Source: Silicimonas sp. (GTDB taxonomy: Bacteria; Pseudomonadota; Alphaproteobacteria; Rhodobacterales; Rhodobacteraceae). From it: a DNA stretch of 39,780 nucleotides. Made by a program: the position numbers and the translations under genes. Below the pieces are notes generated by a model. That model worked only from the letters and a program-made list of their open reading frames with translations. It was not told where the DNA came from and did not search any database. The first letter of the stretch is position 1; every line of letters starts with the position of its first letter. This document shows, piece after piece, positions 26,913 to 35,014 of this stretch. The stretch is from the NCBI GenBank assembly GCA_022819605.1, contig JAJEGW010000013.1:1-39780 (forward strand), in the 5' to 3' direction.

Positions 26913-27735
26913 GTTGCAAGATCGCGGAACCGTGCTGGAGCGCTGGCTCGCCCACCTTCTGGCCGAGGTCATCGGAGAGGCCGATCAAGCTGCAGGTCCG
27001 GCAAAGGAGGCGTGCGAGGCGCGGGCGGTCGACCTCATACTGAAGCTCTGGGTTCACCGACGGGCGCTTCCGGAACAGGTCGATCCGCTCGGCGGATACC
27101 GAAAGGCCATCGAGGTCCTGGGCCATCTGATGCCTGACGCGAATCCTTGGGCACGCTGCCATCGATCCGACACCTACGATGGTCAGTTGCGCGAAATGTT
27201 CGAGCTTATGGTCAAGATCGTGCTGGCAGGCGTCTCGCTCACCCAAGTTTCTCGCGTACGCCCGGTCACCGATGAAGAGTTGAAGGCACTTGAAGATGAG
27301 GAACGACATTTGCACTCAACGCTGGAGAAATGGATGCGGGTCGTTGCTCGTTCGTCGTCCAGGCCCGAAATCGAGATCGCATTCATCGATCCCGGAACGG
27401 TCGAGAGTGCTGACACAGACCGGAAATCGGGGTCAGTTGGCGGTTTCAGCGAGCAGGAACACACGTCGGATGGGCACGAGGGGCAAGACGAAGTCAGCCT
27501 TCACGCCGAAATTGTCTCGAACCTTGAACTTATGCAGGCTGAGTTGACGGACTTGTTGACTCGCTGGCGAAAATCTTCACCCGGCAAGACTGAGGGCGAG
27601 GACGAGAACCTGGATGGCAGCGTGGAAGGCAGTGCTGCAACAAAAGATGGTTGCCTGGACACATCCAGAGAAGGAGAAGTGAGTCGAGAGAAAGGCGAAG
27701 CAGATACAGCCGGAGAGATACAGCCGGAGAGCTGA
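26761..27735 (+). CDS. Partner protein of the Avs-like STAND gene
   Basis: 324 residues from GTG at 26761, which has GGAGG 10 nt upstream inside the STAND gene; the two genes overlap by 152 nt in different frames. Residues about 40-170 are mostly helical (VIVRQLELQDRG, LERWLAHLLAEVI, AVDLILKLWVHR, MFELMVKIVLAG). The last 100 residues are acidic and low-complexity. No catalytic motif is seen. Some Avs systems carry a small second gene, and the tight overlap implies a joint role, perhaps as regulator or chaperone; this is inference. A 14 bp tandem duplication lies at the 3' end. Confidence 0.65.
   Translation: MSEKVDDTLARKRTLAGKVDSHDSTCSAQTEILKSPKDVLALGQVIVRQLELQDRGTVLERWLAHLLAEVIGEADQAAGPAKEACEARAVDLILKLWVHRRALPEQVDPLGGYRKAIEVLGHLMPDANPWARCHRSDTYDGQLREMFELMVKIVLAGVSLTQVSRVRPVTDEELKALEDEERHLHSTLEKWMRVVARSSSRPEIEIAFIDPGTVESADTDRKSGSVGGFSEQEHTSDGHEGQDEVSLHAEIVSNLELMQAELTDLLTRWRKSSPGKTEGEDENLDGSVEGSAATKDGCLDTSREGEVSREKGEADTAGEIQPES
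27702..27729 (+). repeat. 14 bp tandem duplication at the 3' end of the partner gene
   Basis: AGATACAGCCGGAG occurs twice without a gap (27702-27715, 27716-27729), four codons before the stop. As 14 is not a multiple of three, losing one copy would change the C-terminus. Confidence 0.8.
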
Positions 27736-28065
27736 GCCGCCCCTGTGGAAGTCTGAAGTGCTCGCAAATAACACTGACGATGATCTCGGGCATCCAGCCG
27801 TGTTGCAGACATGGCACCAGGCCACACTCACAAAGGGAAGCGCCGACTCTCGATTCGTCCTGCAAATAACGACTTCCTGAGCAAGAAGCCTCCCATCGCG
27901 GAGCGCAGCTCGGATCATCGTTGAATTCCGAGTGCAGATTGCGGCGAGTCAGCGGGCATGCTCGGCACCTGGTGCCTGTTGACGCACAGGACAGGCCCAT
28001 GTCGATGGATCGCCGGAAACGACAGCAGGGCCAAGGCACTTGCGTATCCTGCGCCGCCGATAACC
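27736..28065. other. Intergenic stretch without a recognised gene
   Basis: About 330 bp between the STAND partner gene and the operator of the XRE-ASCH module. No frame resembles a known protein. No clear terminator is seen. Confidence 0.35.
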
Positions 28066-28119
28066 ATATCTGGACATCCTCCCCAGATATTACTTGACGG
28101 AAATCTGGGCGTCTATAAT
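28066..28119 (+). promoter_or_regulatory. Promoter and three-half-site operator of the XRE-ASCH/PIN-GNAT operon
   Basis: A perfect TATAAT lies at 28114-28119 and TTGACG at 28094-28099 (14 bp spacer, so the true -35 may differ). Three copies of an ATCTGG half-site surround it: ATATCTGG 28066-28073, its reverse complement CCAGATAT 28083-28090, and ATCTGGG 28103-28109. The first two form a perfect inverted repeat with a 9 nt centre. This is the layout expected for autorepression by the XRE protein encoded 29 bp downstream. Confidence 0.6.
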
Positions 28120-28147
28120 GTACACATCAAAAAAGAGCGGGGGCAGA

Positions 28148-28942
28148 ATGAGCGCACTGCAAGGAAAAGTCATCGAAATCAGGCCATCGCCGGACGCCGA
28201 ATCCGCGAAGAAAATCGGACAGTCCCTAAAGGAGGTTCGCAGACTGTCTGGGTTGACTCAGGCTGCAATGGCAAAGCGTCTTGATGTCAGCCAGGCGTCC
28301 GTATCAAGAATCGAAGCCGGCCGGAGGAACCTGCAGGTCTCCGCCCTCCAGAAATTCGTGGAAGTCTTGGGCGGCACCATCAGGATCGCCGCAGAATTCC
28401 CCGCTGACGGCGCCTTGTCCCTGCATGTGTGCGACGCCTTCGAGGTCGGGATTGAACATGAAGACCAGCTGGTGCTCCCGATATTCGACGAAGATCCCTT
28501 TCGTCCGCAACGCGATGTCGTGCTGAGCATCCGACCGAAGTACACAAGCCGCATCATGGCCGGTGAAAAGACAGTCGAACTCCGTCGTCGATTCCCGGCG
28601 TCTGCGCCCGAGGGCACCACTGCGTACATTTACTCGACCTCTCCGGATCGCGCCATGGTTGGCCTCGCCGAAATTGCCCGAGTGCAAAAGCTTGAACTGG
28701 AGGAAATCTGGCAGCGTTACGCAGATACCGCCTTTGTCGAGCGAACAGAATTCGACAGCTATTTTGAAGGACTGGATCAGGGTCTTGCCCTTGAGATTGA
28801 AAATGCACGTCCCTTTGCAACGCCGTTGCCTCTTTCCCATCTCAGAGAACGTTTCGGATTCGAGCCACCCCAGTCGTTTCTTTACGCAAAGCGGGATTTG
28901 AGAAGGGCGCTCAAGGATGACTACGCAACTGTATCTCATTGA
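28148..28942 (+). CDS. XRE-family HTH regulator with C-terminal ASCH (PUA-like) domain
   Basis: 264 residues. Residues about 22-76 form an XRE helix-turn-helix (SLKEVRRLSGLTQAAMAKRLDVSQASVSRIEAGRRNL). Residues about 123-250 form an ASCH domain (VVLSIRPKYTSRIMAGEKTVELRRRFP, then GTTAYIYSTSP and a GLAEI strand), a fold that binds RNA or modified nucleotides. Such HTH-ASCH/PUA fusions are known but poorly characterised. ATG at 28148 has GGGGG 5 nt upstream. ATG at 28118 lies inside the -10 box and is unlikely. Its gene overlaps the next by 26 nt, in the style of antitoxin-toxin pairs, and it probably represses its own promoter through the ATCTGG half-sites. Confidence 0.8.
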   Translation: MSALQGKVIEIRPSPDAESAKKIGQSLKEVRRLSGLTQAAMAKRLDVSQASVSRIEAGRRNLQVSALQKFVEVLGGTIRIAAEFPADGALSLHVCDAFEVGIEHEDQLVLPIFDEDPFRPQRDVVLSIRPKYTSRIMAGEKTVELRRRFPASAPEGTTAYIYSTSPDRAMVGLAEIARVQKLELEEIWQRYADTAFVERTEFDSYFEGLDQGLALEIENARPFATPLPLSHLRERFGFEPPQSFLYAKRDLRRALKDDYATVSH

Positions 28943-30455
28943 TACGAACGTAATAATCGGCCTCGAAGACAATCACACCGTCAAGCCGGCGTATGCCAAT
29001 TTCTCAAAGTTGGCCGCCAAGCACAAAGTCGATGTATTCGTCCACGAAGCCGCAAGCGATGACATTGGTCGGGACAAGGACACAGGCCGGCGCACGATCT
29101 CGCTCAGCAAGCTCGAGAAATTCCAGAAACTCGAGAAAGTCAAAGGCCTGACCGAGGGAGATCTTGAGCAAATCTTCGGCCGAATTCGGAGGCCCAACGA
29201 TCTTGTGGATGTCACGCTGCTTCATGCGCTTAGCATTGGTGCAGCCGACTTCCTGGTCACCGAAGATCAAGGGTTGCACGAGCGTGCCCAAAGGCACTCC
29301 GCCGAACTGGCTCGACGGGTCCTGTTCGTCGCGGATGCAGCGCAACTCCTCGCGACCACATACGAGCCGCGAGAAGTTCCGATCCGCCATGTGGCAGAGG
29401 TCTCCGCACACACAATTCGGAAAGACGACACGTTCTTCGACAGTCTTCGCGAAGGCTATCCAAGATTTGACAAGTGGTGGGATGAGAAGTGCATCGGTGA
29501 GCGTCGCCCTTGCTGGGCCGTTCATGACGGTGACGAACTCGCTGGATTGATCGTCCGCAAGGACGAGACCGGCACCAACACCGATGCAACGCGAAAGTGC
29601 GACAAGATCCTGAAAGTCTGCACATTCAAGGTCAGCCCCGAAAAGCGCGGGATCAAGCTCGGAGAACTGCTCCTCAAGAAGGTGCTCTGGTTCGCGCAGA
29701 AAAACGACTACGACTTGGCCTACATCACTGCCTACCCGGATCAGGTCGCCCTGATTGCGCTGCTTGAATTCTATGGATTTCAGCAAACGGCGACGAAAGG
29801 CGACGGCGAACTGATCCTTGAGCGGACCTTCTCGAACCATCGCCTTGAACGGGATGGCCACGTCCCGGTTTATGAGACCGATCGCAAGAACTATCCACGC
29901 TTTGTCGCCGACACAAATGTCCGAGGCTTCGTCATTCCGATCATTGAGGGCTATCACGATGCGCTCTACCCAGACCTCCGCGATGCGCGACAGCCCGATT
30001 TCTTTCGTGATGTTGGCAAGGAAAGCGGGCCTAAGCGCCCCGGCAATACCATCCGCAAGGTCTATCTTTGCCGCGCGCCTTCCAACCTCGGTGATCCAGG
30101 CTCTGTGCTTTTCTTCTACAAGAGCAAGTCTGATGAAACGCCTTCTCAGGCCCTTACCGCTGTTGGAATTCTCGAGGAACTTGCTCTGGCAAGCTCAACA
30201 AAGGACCTGATGCTGCTCACGGGCGGGCGGTCCGTCTACAGTGAAACCGAACTGGCGCACTACAAGGCATCTCAGGCCTCGCCTGTGAAAGTGATCAACT
30301 TCCTGCTGGTCGATTACATAGAGCCGCCCATCTCACTCGATGAACTTCAGGCCAAGGGCATCTTCTCCGGTCATCCACCACAGTCCATTTTGGAACTCAA
30401 GGGCAAAAGACTGCGAGATGCGCTTGACCGCTGCAACTTTGGGTTCGAGATTTGA
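28917..30455 (+). CDS. PIN-GNAT-PUA-like three-domain protein (putative toxin/effector)
   Basis: 512 residues. Domain 1 (about 1-145) is a PIN ribonuclease fold with acidic residues Asp9 (YLIDTN), Glu44 (VHEAA), Asp98 (LVDVTLLHA) and Asp117 (VTEDQGL). Domain 2 (about 165-305) is a GNAT acetyltransferase with the CoA loop KRGIKLGELLLKKV (about 243-256) and ITAYPDQVALIALLEFYGF. Domain 3 (about 330-512) looks ASCH/PUA-like (RKVYLCRAP, VLFFYKSKS, ALTAVGILEEL). ATG at 28917 overlaps the XRE-ASCH gene by 26 nt, with AAGG 9 nt upstream. PIN domains usually cut RNA and GNAT toxins can acetylate aminoacyl-tRNA. The order suggests RNA recognition plus two enzymatic activities, controlled by the partner. 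Possibly a toxin or defence effector; function inferred. Confidence 0.78.
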   Translation: MTTQLYLIDTNVIIGLEDNHTVKPAYANFSKLAAKHKVDVFVHEAASDDIGRDKDTGRRTISLSKLEKFQKLEKVKGLTEGDLEQIFGRIRRPNDLVDVTLLHALSIGAADFLVTEDQGLHERAQRHSAELARRVLFVADAAQLLATTYEPREVPIRHVAEVSAHTIRKDDTFFDSLREGYPRFDKWWDEKCIGERRPCWAVHDGDELAGLIVRKDETGTNTDATRKCDKILKVCTFKVSPEKRGIKLGELLLKKVLWFAQKNDYDLAYITAYPDQVALIALLEFYGFQQTATKGDGELILERTFSNHRLERDGHVPVYETDRKNYPRFVADTNVRGFVIPIIEGYHDALYPDLRDARQPDFFRDVGKESGPKRPGNTIRKVYLCRAPSNLGDPGSVLFFYKSKSDETPSQALTAVGILEELALASSTKDLMLLTGGRSVYSETELAHYKASQASPVKVINFLLVDYIEPPISLDELQAKGIFSGHPPQSILELKGKRLRDALDRCNFGFEI

Positions 30456-30477
30456 TGGTCTTCGTCGCCGTCGTGAT

Positions 30478-30502
30478 CGGCATCTCCCGTATGGGAATGC
30501 CG
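30478..30502 (+). terminator. Hairpin after the PIN-GNAT gene, possible terminator
   Basis: CGGCAT and ATGCCG flank an inner TCCC/GGGA stem with a GTAT loop and one bulged base, starting 22 bp past the stop codon. It is followed only by TGGTTTCTC, not a full T tract, so termination is uncertain. Confidence 0.4.
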
Positions 30503-30771
30503 TGGTTTCTCGCGCGAGTTGCCTACTACCTACCCGTGCAGCATCGTTCGGCAAGCGATGTCACTTTCGACTACGAGGCCCGTGCGCTTACTGAGTAAAC
30601 TGTCGAGTCCAACACACTCCGCAAACGCATATTCGATCTCCCGAAATTTGCACCGTAACTGTCAAGCGGCGTGCAAACCGACGGGCAGGTACAGTAGGCT
30701 GCAAAGGAAAGAACAGTCTGTCCCTGCCAAAGACCTCGCCCGTGGCAGACATCCGAGCCTAATTCGATTTG

Positions 30772-30900
30772 CGTTCATGATATCATTGCGTCTTTCGCAA
30801 CAATTCATTGCCACAGCCGGTCTGGCACCCTCAGGCCCCACATTCGTTGTCCCTTCCGCACGCTCGGCCCCAGGGCCTCGTCACCGCCATCATCACATCG
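30772..30900 (-). repeat. Dispersed repeat, copy C (decayed Cys-rich ORF)
   Basis: Third copy of the intergenic repeat, with TTGCGTCTTTCGCAACA at 30786-30802 and ACAGCCGGTCTGGCA just after. The minus strand reads NCCERRND in one frame and CGRDNECGA in another, matching parts of copy B (CCERRKK, CGKINKCKA). No other gene is recognised in 30503-31251. Confidence 0.5.
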
Positions 30901-31251
30901 CGACCAACCGGACCAACCCCGTGTATGCGGCCGTCCCTTTCCGGCGCCCGTGCCGCCGGTCCGATCCGGACCGCGGCAAGTTCTCGAGAGCCTGTATCCG
31001 GTAGCAGTGATCCGGGAAGTTGACGATTTGGCAGTGACGGACCGGTTGGTCAATCAGGTCGGAGCCATGACGTCGTTGCAGATCACACCACGCCAGTTGT
31101 CGAAGCCTTTTGGGACGTCCGAAGCATCTCCACCGTGTCCCTAACCTGATCAGCAGAACAATGAGCTCCTTGAAATCCTTGCGGCTGTCCGGAAGTTCGC
31201 GCGCGCAACCACTTTCCGCTCTTGCCCGGAAGGACCTCCCAGCGTGGACCT

Positions 31252-32127
31252 TCATTCTGCCAAAAGGTACAATCCCAGGCACAGGCAGGCAACGGAGAAG
31301 AAGATTTGCCAGTCCGGCAATCGGCTTGACATGGCAGAAGAAATGATGACCGCGAATACCGGTGACAAGGACAGGCAGCTGGCCACTGCAGTGGCATCGC
31401 CGTGCTGCAACGCCATGTTTGCGAGATAAAGGCCAAGACCTGAACTCAGAAACGCGCTCAATGCAATGTCCCTGGCCACGCCGTCGCGTCGGTCCAGTCG
31501 CAGGGAGAACGTGTCTCGTGAAGCCGCGATCAGGATTGCAATGGCGATTGCAGCCGACAAGGCGCGAACGCCCGAAACCGCGAAGATCGACTGAACATCC
31601 GCAACCGCCGCCTTTGTGAGAACTATGCCCACGGACTGGCCCACGGCCGCGCCAAGCCCCGCAGCATAGCCGACGCCGCTGCCTGATGACGTTTTGTCCG
31701 CAGCATCCCTGGTGCGGACAACGGCCGCAACGATCACCGCAACGGTGGTCAAAGCGGCACCGAGGAACAGGGAGAGCGTCGCGCTCCGATCCCCCAGGCT
31801 GACGGTGAGCATCGCCGTCATGGGAATGTTGAGGGAAAATGCGATCAGCCCTTTCAGAACGCCCATGTCCTTGATCGCCTTGTAGAGCAGCGTCTCTCCG
31901 AACGCGATGCCGACAATTCCGGAAGCCACGAGCAAGATCAGCTCGGACTTGCCGACGTCCGCGAATCCTGAACTGAGGAGGGCGACGACCATGAACACGC
32001 CGCCGACCAGCGAGAACCTGATAAGCGAGAACTGCGTGACGGGAATTGCCCTGAGCGGGCGCGCCGAGACGAAGGATGCCGAGGCCCAGCTCATGGACGC
32101 CAACACGCCCAGGACGATTCCCAGCAT
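31252..32127 (-). CDS. EamA/DMT family transporter (putative product exporter)
   Basis: 291 residues with about ten hydrophobic segments arranged as two EamA halves: an N-terminal LGIVLGVLASMSWASASFV start, AFSLNIPMTAMLTVSLG, then a second half with ALSAFLSSGLGLYLANMALQHG and SLSPVFAVIIS. DMT/EamA proteins commonly export amino acids and small metabolites across the inner membrane. ATG at 32127 has GAGGAG just upstream and lies 15 bp after the stop of the Ddl-like ligase gene. It is the last gene of the leftward PanD-ATP-grasp operon, so it probably exports that product; this is inference. Confidence 0.8.
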   Translation of the reverse strand: MLGIVLGVLASMSWASASFVSARPLRAIPVTQFSLIRFSLVGGVFMVVALLSSGFADVGKSELILLVASGIVGIAFGETLLYKAIKDMGVLKGLIAFSLNIPMTAMLTVSLGDRSATLSLFLGAALTTVAVIVAAVVRTRDAADKTSSGSGVGYAAGLGAAVGQSVGIVLTKAAVADVQSIFAVSGVRALSAAIAIAILIAASRDTFSLRLDRRDGVARDIALSAFLSSGLGLYLANMALQHGDATAVASCLSLSPVFAVIISSAMSSRLPDWQIFFSVACLCLGLYLLAE

Positions 32128-32142
32128 GTCTCCTCGCCCCTT

Positions 32143-33258
32143 TCAGGCGGCCAGCTCGCCGTGTCCCTTGCAGCTGGCTACACGAACGGATTGAACGTGC
32201 TGACGAAACTCCTTGCGGCGCTCGACGTTTCTCCCTTCGTTTTCCATTGATGCGGAAAGGAGATCGGTGAGGGACAGTCCGCCTCTCGCGAGCATCTTGG
32301 GGTAGATGCTTGCTTCGGTCAATCCACGCCCCGTGTTGACCTCCAGGAAATGAATGTCGCCGTTCTCTCCCAGCATGTAGTCAAAGCGACAGCACGTGTG
32401 ATAGTCAAAGCGACTGACAAGCTGGCCTGTTATGCGACGGATGCGTTCCGCAACCTCGTCCGTCAAGGCATCGAAGTTGACTTCGTAGCCGACGTCCTTG
32501 ATCCATTTCTCTTCGTAACCGAAGAAGTTGGAAGCCGTTTCCAGCACGGCCACCGGCAACAACTTTGGCCGGCCGTGGCGATGCAGCACCCCGCATGTCA
32601 CGTCACGCCCCGCCACGCGACGCTGAACAAGGAAATGGTCGCAGAATGGCCATGCGCGACCCGCGAAACTCTCGACGTCCTCCTCCGTCAGGCTGCTGAC
32701 GAGTTCGGTCAGGAACGACCCGCCTCCCGTGTTGGGCTTCAGCACGCACTCCCGACCAATGAATGGCCTGAGATCGCTTTCGGCCGGGTCGGGGTCCCGC
32801 GACCGGCACATCAACGTCTGGACAGGCGTCAGGTCATTGGCGACAGAAACGGCAATCTGGTGCTGAAGGAACTTGTCGTTCCCGACCGCATTCGTGAGGA
32901 TGTGGCCGCAACTCGACTTGAGGTCGAAGAACTCCGAGATCGCCTGGAAACGGCCATCTTCCCCGTCCTGTCCCTGCAGCAGCGAAAAGAGGAAGACATT
33001 GTCCATTTTCAGAAGCTTCGGAAGGTCATCTGAAGGCACTTTGACTCCGGAGGAAACGACGTCTTCGTGCTTGGGAAACTTTCCGGGCCGACAGGCCAGG
33101 ACAGTGACCTCGCCCGAAATGTCGATGTAGATGACCTTGGCCAGTTGGAATCTTGCCAGGATCTCCTCACGCCGGACACGGAAGTGCCGGTACATGCTGA
33201 CGGAGCAATCGTGTTCCGTGGATCGTCCGCCATAAATCAGGGAAATCTGCGTTTTCAT
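32143..33258 (-). CDS. D-Ala-D-Ala ligase-like ATP-grasp enzyme
   Basis: 371 residues. The N-terminus ISLIYGGRSTEHDCSVSM matches the GGxSxEHxVS motif of D-Ala-D-Ala ligases. The ATP-grasp core includes CVLKPNTGGGSF (lysine and glycine-rich loop, about 190) and ends in FLEVNTGRGLTEASIYPKML (about 319-338), matching FLEVNTxPGMTxxSLxP with Arg for the usual Pro. These enzymes join two amino acids through an acyl-phosphate. As it is in an operon with a decarboxylase and another ligase, a biosynthetic peptide-ligase role is more likely than cell-wall synthesis. ATG at 33258 has AGG upstream and lies 12 bp after the preceding stop. Confidence 0.8.
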   Translation of the reverse strand: MKTQISLIYGGRSTEHDCSVSMYRHFRVRREEILARFQLAKVIYIDISGEVTVLACRPGKFPKHEDVVSSGVKVPSDDLPKLLKMDNVFLFSLLQGQDGEDGRFQAISEFFDLKSSCGHILTNAVGNDKFLQHQIAVSVANDLTPVQTLMCRSRDPDPAESDLRPFIGRECVLKPNTGGGSFLTELVSSLTEEDVESFAGRAWPFCDHFLVQRRVAGRDVTCGVLHRHGRPKLLPVAVLETASNFFGYEEKWIKDVGYEVNFDALTDEVAERIRRITGQLVSRFDYHTCCRFDYMLGENGDIHFLEVNTGRGLTEASIYPKMLARGGLSLTDLLSASMENEGRNVERRKEFRQHVQSVRVASCKGHGELAA

Positions 33259-33270
33259 TGTGCAACCTGC

Positions 33271-34509
33271 CTATCCTTCTTGAGTTTCAATGGAGATGTG
33301 TTCTACAGCAACCCTGGCTGCGGCGATGGCATCCTCTGCATTGTTGGCGGAGGCGATCGCGAATGCGAGGCGGTCGTGATTGGATCCCTTGACCGCGTAG
33401 CGCTCGCCAGTTCTCGCTCGCGTTCCGACTTCCACGACGCAATCGGCCCTGCCGGCATCTTCCAGGCCGGTGACCTCGGAAACCGGTTCGGAGGTTCTGG
33501 AAAGAACGAATCGAACCACCGCCCATTTGTCATTCGAAACACGGAGCTCATCGCCGACGCCAGGCAGCCGGCAGATCCTTTTCACGTAGGCGTGGGCCAG
33601 CCGAACGCCCCTTGAATGCTCGACGCACTGGGTCACGTTTCCGCCCCCAAGCCTCGGATTGATCTCGATCAGCCTGGCATGCGTGCCGTTCCAGCGATAC
33701 TGGACATGGGCCGGCCCCCAGATCAGGCCGGTCCGGCGAACCGCCTCTTCTGCGCTGGCAGCCAGCATGGAGTCCAGTTCCGGATCGCAGGCTGCGGGGT
33801 GAAGATGCGAAACCTCGATGAACCCCATCGAGTCATCGATCTCGACCTGGGTCACGCCCAGCGCCACCCCGTCAAAGACCTCGACGGAAAATTCCTGGCC
33901 CGACACGTACTCCTCCACCAGGACCTGCTGCGTCCCATCACCTTCGGGAACAAGCCCGACTTCCCAAAGGTGCTCGACGTGCCGCTTCGTGTCTGCCCAG
34001 CTGCGGCAGCGTCTGACTCCCAATCCGGAATTGAGGCTTGTCGGCTTGACAATCGTTTCGCCCGTGAACAGGCCCCGGCAGTCATCAAGGTCCCTTGCGC
34101 TGGAGACGGAACGGAATGCCGGCGACTGGTCTGGCAACAGTCTCCGCGTGGCGCTCTTGTCCTTGCAGTTCCTGATCGAAGCAGGGCACGGGTGTTCCAG
34201 GCCCAGAGTCTTGGCTGCCGCCAGCACCGGCAACAGCATGTTGTCGCTTGTCGTTCCGACACCGACGATCTCAAGGTTCCGTTCATTCGAGACGCAACTC
34301 AAGGCGTCCAGAATGTCGCCATCGTCAGCCGTCGTGACTTCAACGACTTCGCAGGGACAGCGGTCCAGAAAGGGGTAGATTTCGGGCTCTTTTGTCACGA
34401 AGACCGGAACCAGTCCAAGCTCCGTCGCTGCCCGTACGCAGTGCTCCCCCGCCCCGATCATGGTCCCCTCGACGAATGCGACCGCCTTCCGAGGGCCGGG
34501 GATGTTCAT
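33271..34509 (-). CDS. ATP-grasp amino acid ligase-like enzyme
   Basis: 412 residues of the ATP-grasp superfamily, closest in pattern to L-amino-acid ligases and BtrJ-like enzymes. The N-terminal Rossmann-like part reads KAVAFVEGTMIGAGEHCVRAATELGL. The core has KDKSATRRLL, ETIVKPTSLNSGLGV (ATP-binding lysine and glycine loop, about 155-169), VLVEEYVSGQEFSVEVF and LIEINPRLGGGNV (metal ligands Glu and Asn, about 287-299). A C-terminal about 100-residue domain follows. It forms amide bonds with ATP; its substrates are unknown. ATG at 34509 overlaps the PanD-like stop (ATGA), implying translational coupling. Confidence 0.82.
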   Translation of the reverse strand: MNIPGPRKAVAFVEGTMIGAGEHCVRAATELGLVPVFVTKEPEIYPFLDRCPCEVVEVTTADDGDILDALSCVSNERNLEIVGVGTTSDNMLLPVLAAAKTLGLEHPCPASIRNCKDKSATRRLLPDQSPAFRSVSSARDLDDCRGLFTGETIVKPTSLNSGLGVRRCRSWADTKRHVEHLWEVGLVPEGDGTQQVLVEEYVSGQEFSVEVFDGVALGVTQVEIDDSMGFIEVSHLHPAACDPELDSMLAASAEEAVRRTGLIWGPAHVQYRWNGTHARLIEINPRLGGGNVTQCVEHSRGVRLAHAYVKRICRLPGVGDELRVSNDKWAVVRFVLSRTSEPVSEVTGLEDAGRADCVVEVGTRARTGERYAVKGSNHDRLAFAIASANNAEDAIAAARVAVEHISIETQEG

Positions 34510-34973
34510 TCGGCCGGCTCCGGAAGCAGAAATTCCTCATGGAGCGGGACCGGGAGCGGCCTGCCGTCTTCCAGGATCGAGAATTCCAGTTGATTCCCAG
34601 GAGTGCGGGCGACGTCATATGTCAGTCGGTCCACGACACTGTTGTCCGGGGCGAAGGTGAGAATCCTGGGCGACAAGCCGGTCACGTCCTTGGCGGGAAG
34701 GTAGTCTGAACTGCAGATGATCACTTGATCTCCAGCCTGACACGTGCGGGCGGCCGCCCCGTTCAGAATGCAGCACTTCGAACCGCGTTCTCCGAAAATC
34801 ACGTAGGTGGAGATTCGTGCACCGGAGTTCTTGTTCCAGATGTCGACATACTCCATGGGAAGAATTCCGACTTCCTCGCAATGCTCCGGATCGAGCGTGA
34901 TCGAGCCATGATAGTTCAGGTTTGCCTCGGTCACGTAGATGCCGTGGAACTTGGCGGCAACAAACTGCTTCAT
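34506..34973 (-). CDS. panD: PanD-like aspartate 1-decarboxylase
   Basis: 155 residues. It matches the PanD pro-enzyme throughout: MKQFVAAKFHGIYVTEANLNY with the catalytic lysine (Lys8), the self-cleavage site Gly23-Ser24 in YHGSITLD that generates the pyruvoyl group, DIWNKNSGARISTYVIFGERGS (Arg-x-Ser-Thr-Tyr site) and LNGAAA. PanD turns aspartate into beta-alanine. It is about 30 residues longer than ordinary PanD, with an extra C-terminal tail (about 125-155). ATG at 34973 has AAGGA about 9 nt upstream. Context, with two ATP-grasp ligases and a transporter and without panB or panC, argues for a specialised metabolite instead of pantothenate. The substrate could differ from aspartate. Confidence 0.82.
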   Translation of the reverse strand: MKQFVAAKFHGIYVTEANLNYHGSITLDPEHCEEVGILPMEYVDIWNKNSGARISTYVIFGERGSKCCILNGAAARTCQAGDQVIICSSDYLPAKDVTGLSPRILTFAPDNSVVDRLTYDVARTPGNQLEFSILEDGRPLPVPLHEEFLLPEPAE

Positions 34974-35014
34974 GAGTGTGGTTCCTTTTTCTGCTGTTGT
35001 TCGGGTGTGTGGCA

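Noticed and set aside
32350..33033. Plus-strand open frame of 227 residues
   Set aside because: Antisense to the Ddl-like ligase, which has clear family motifs.
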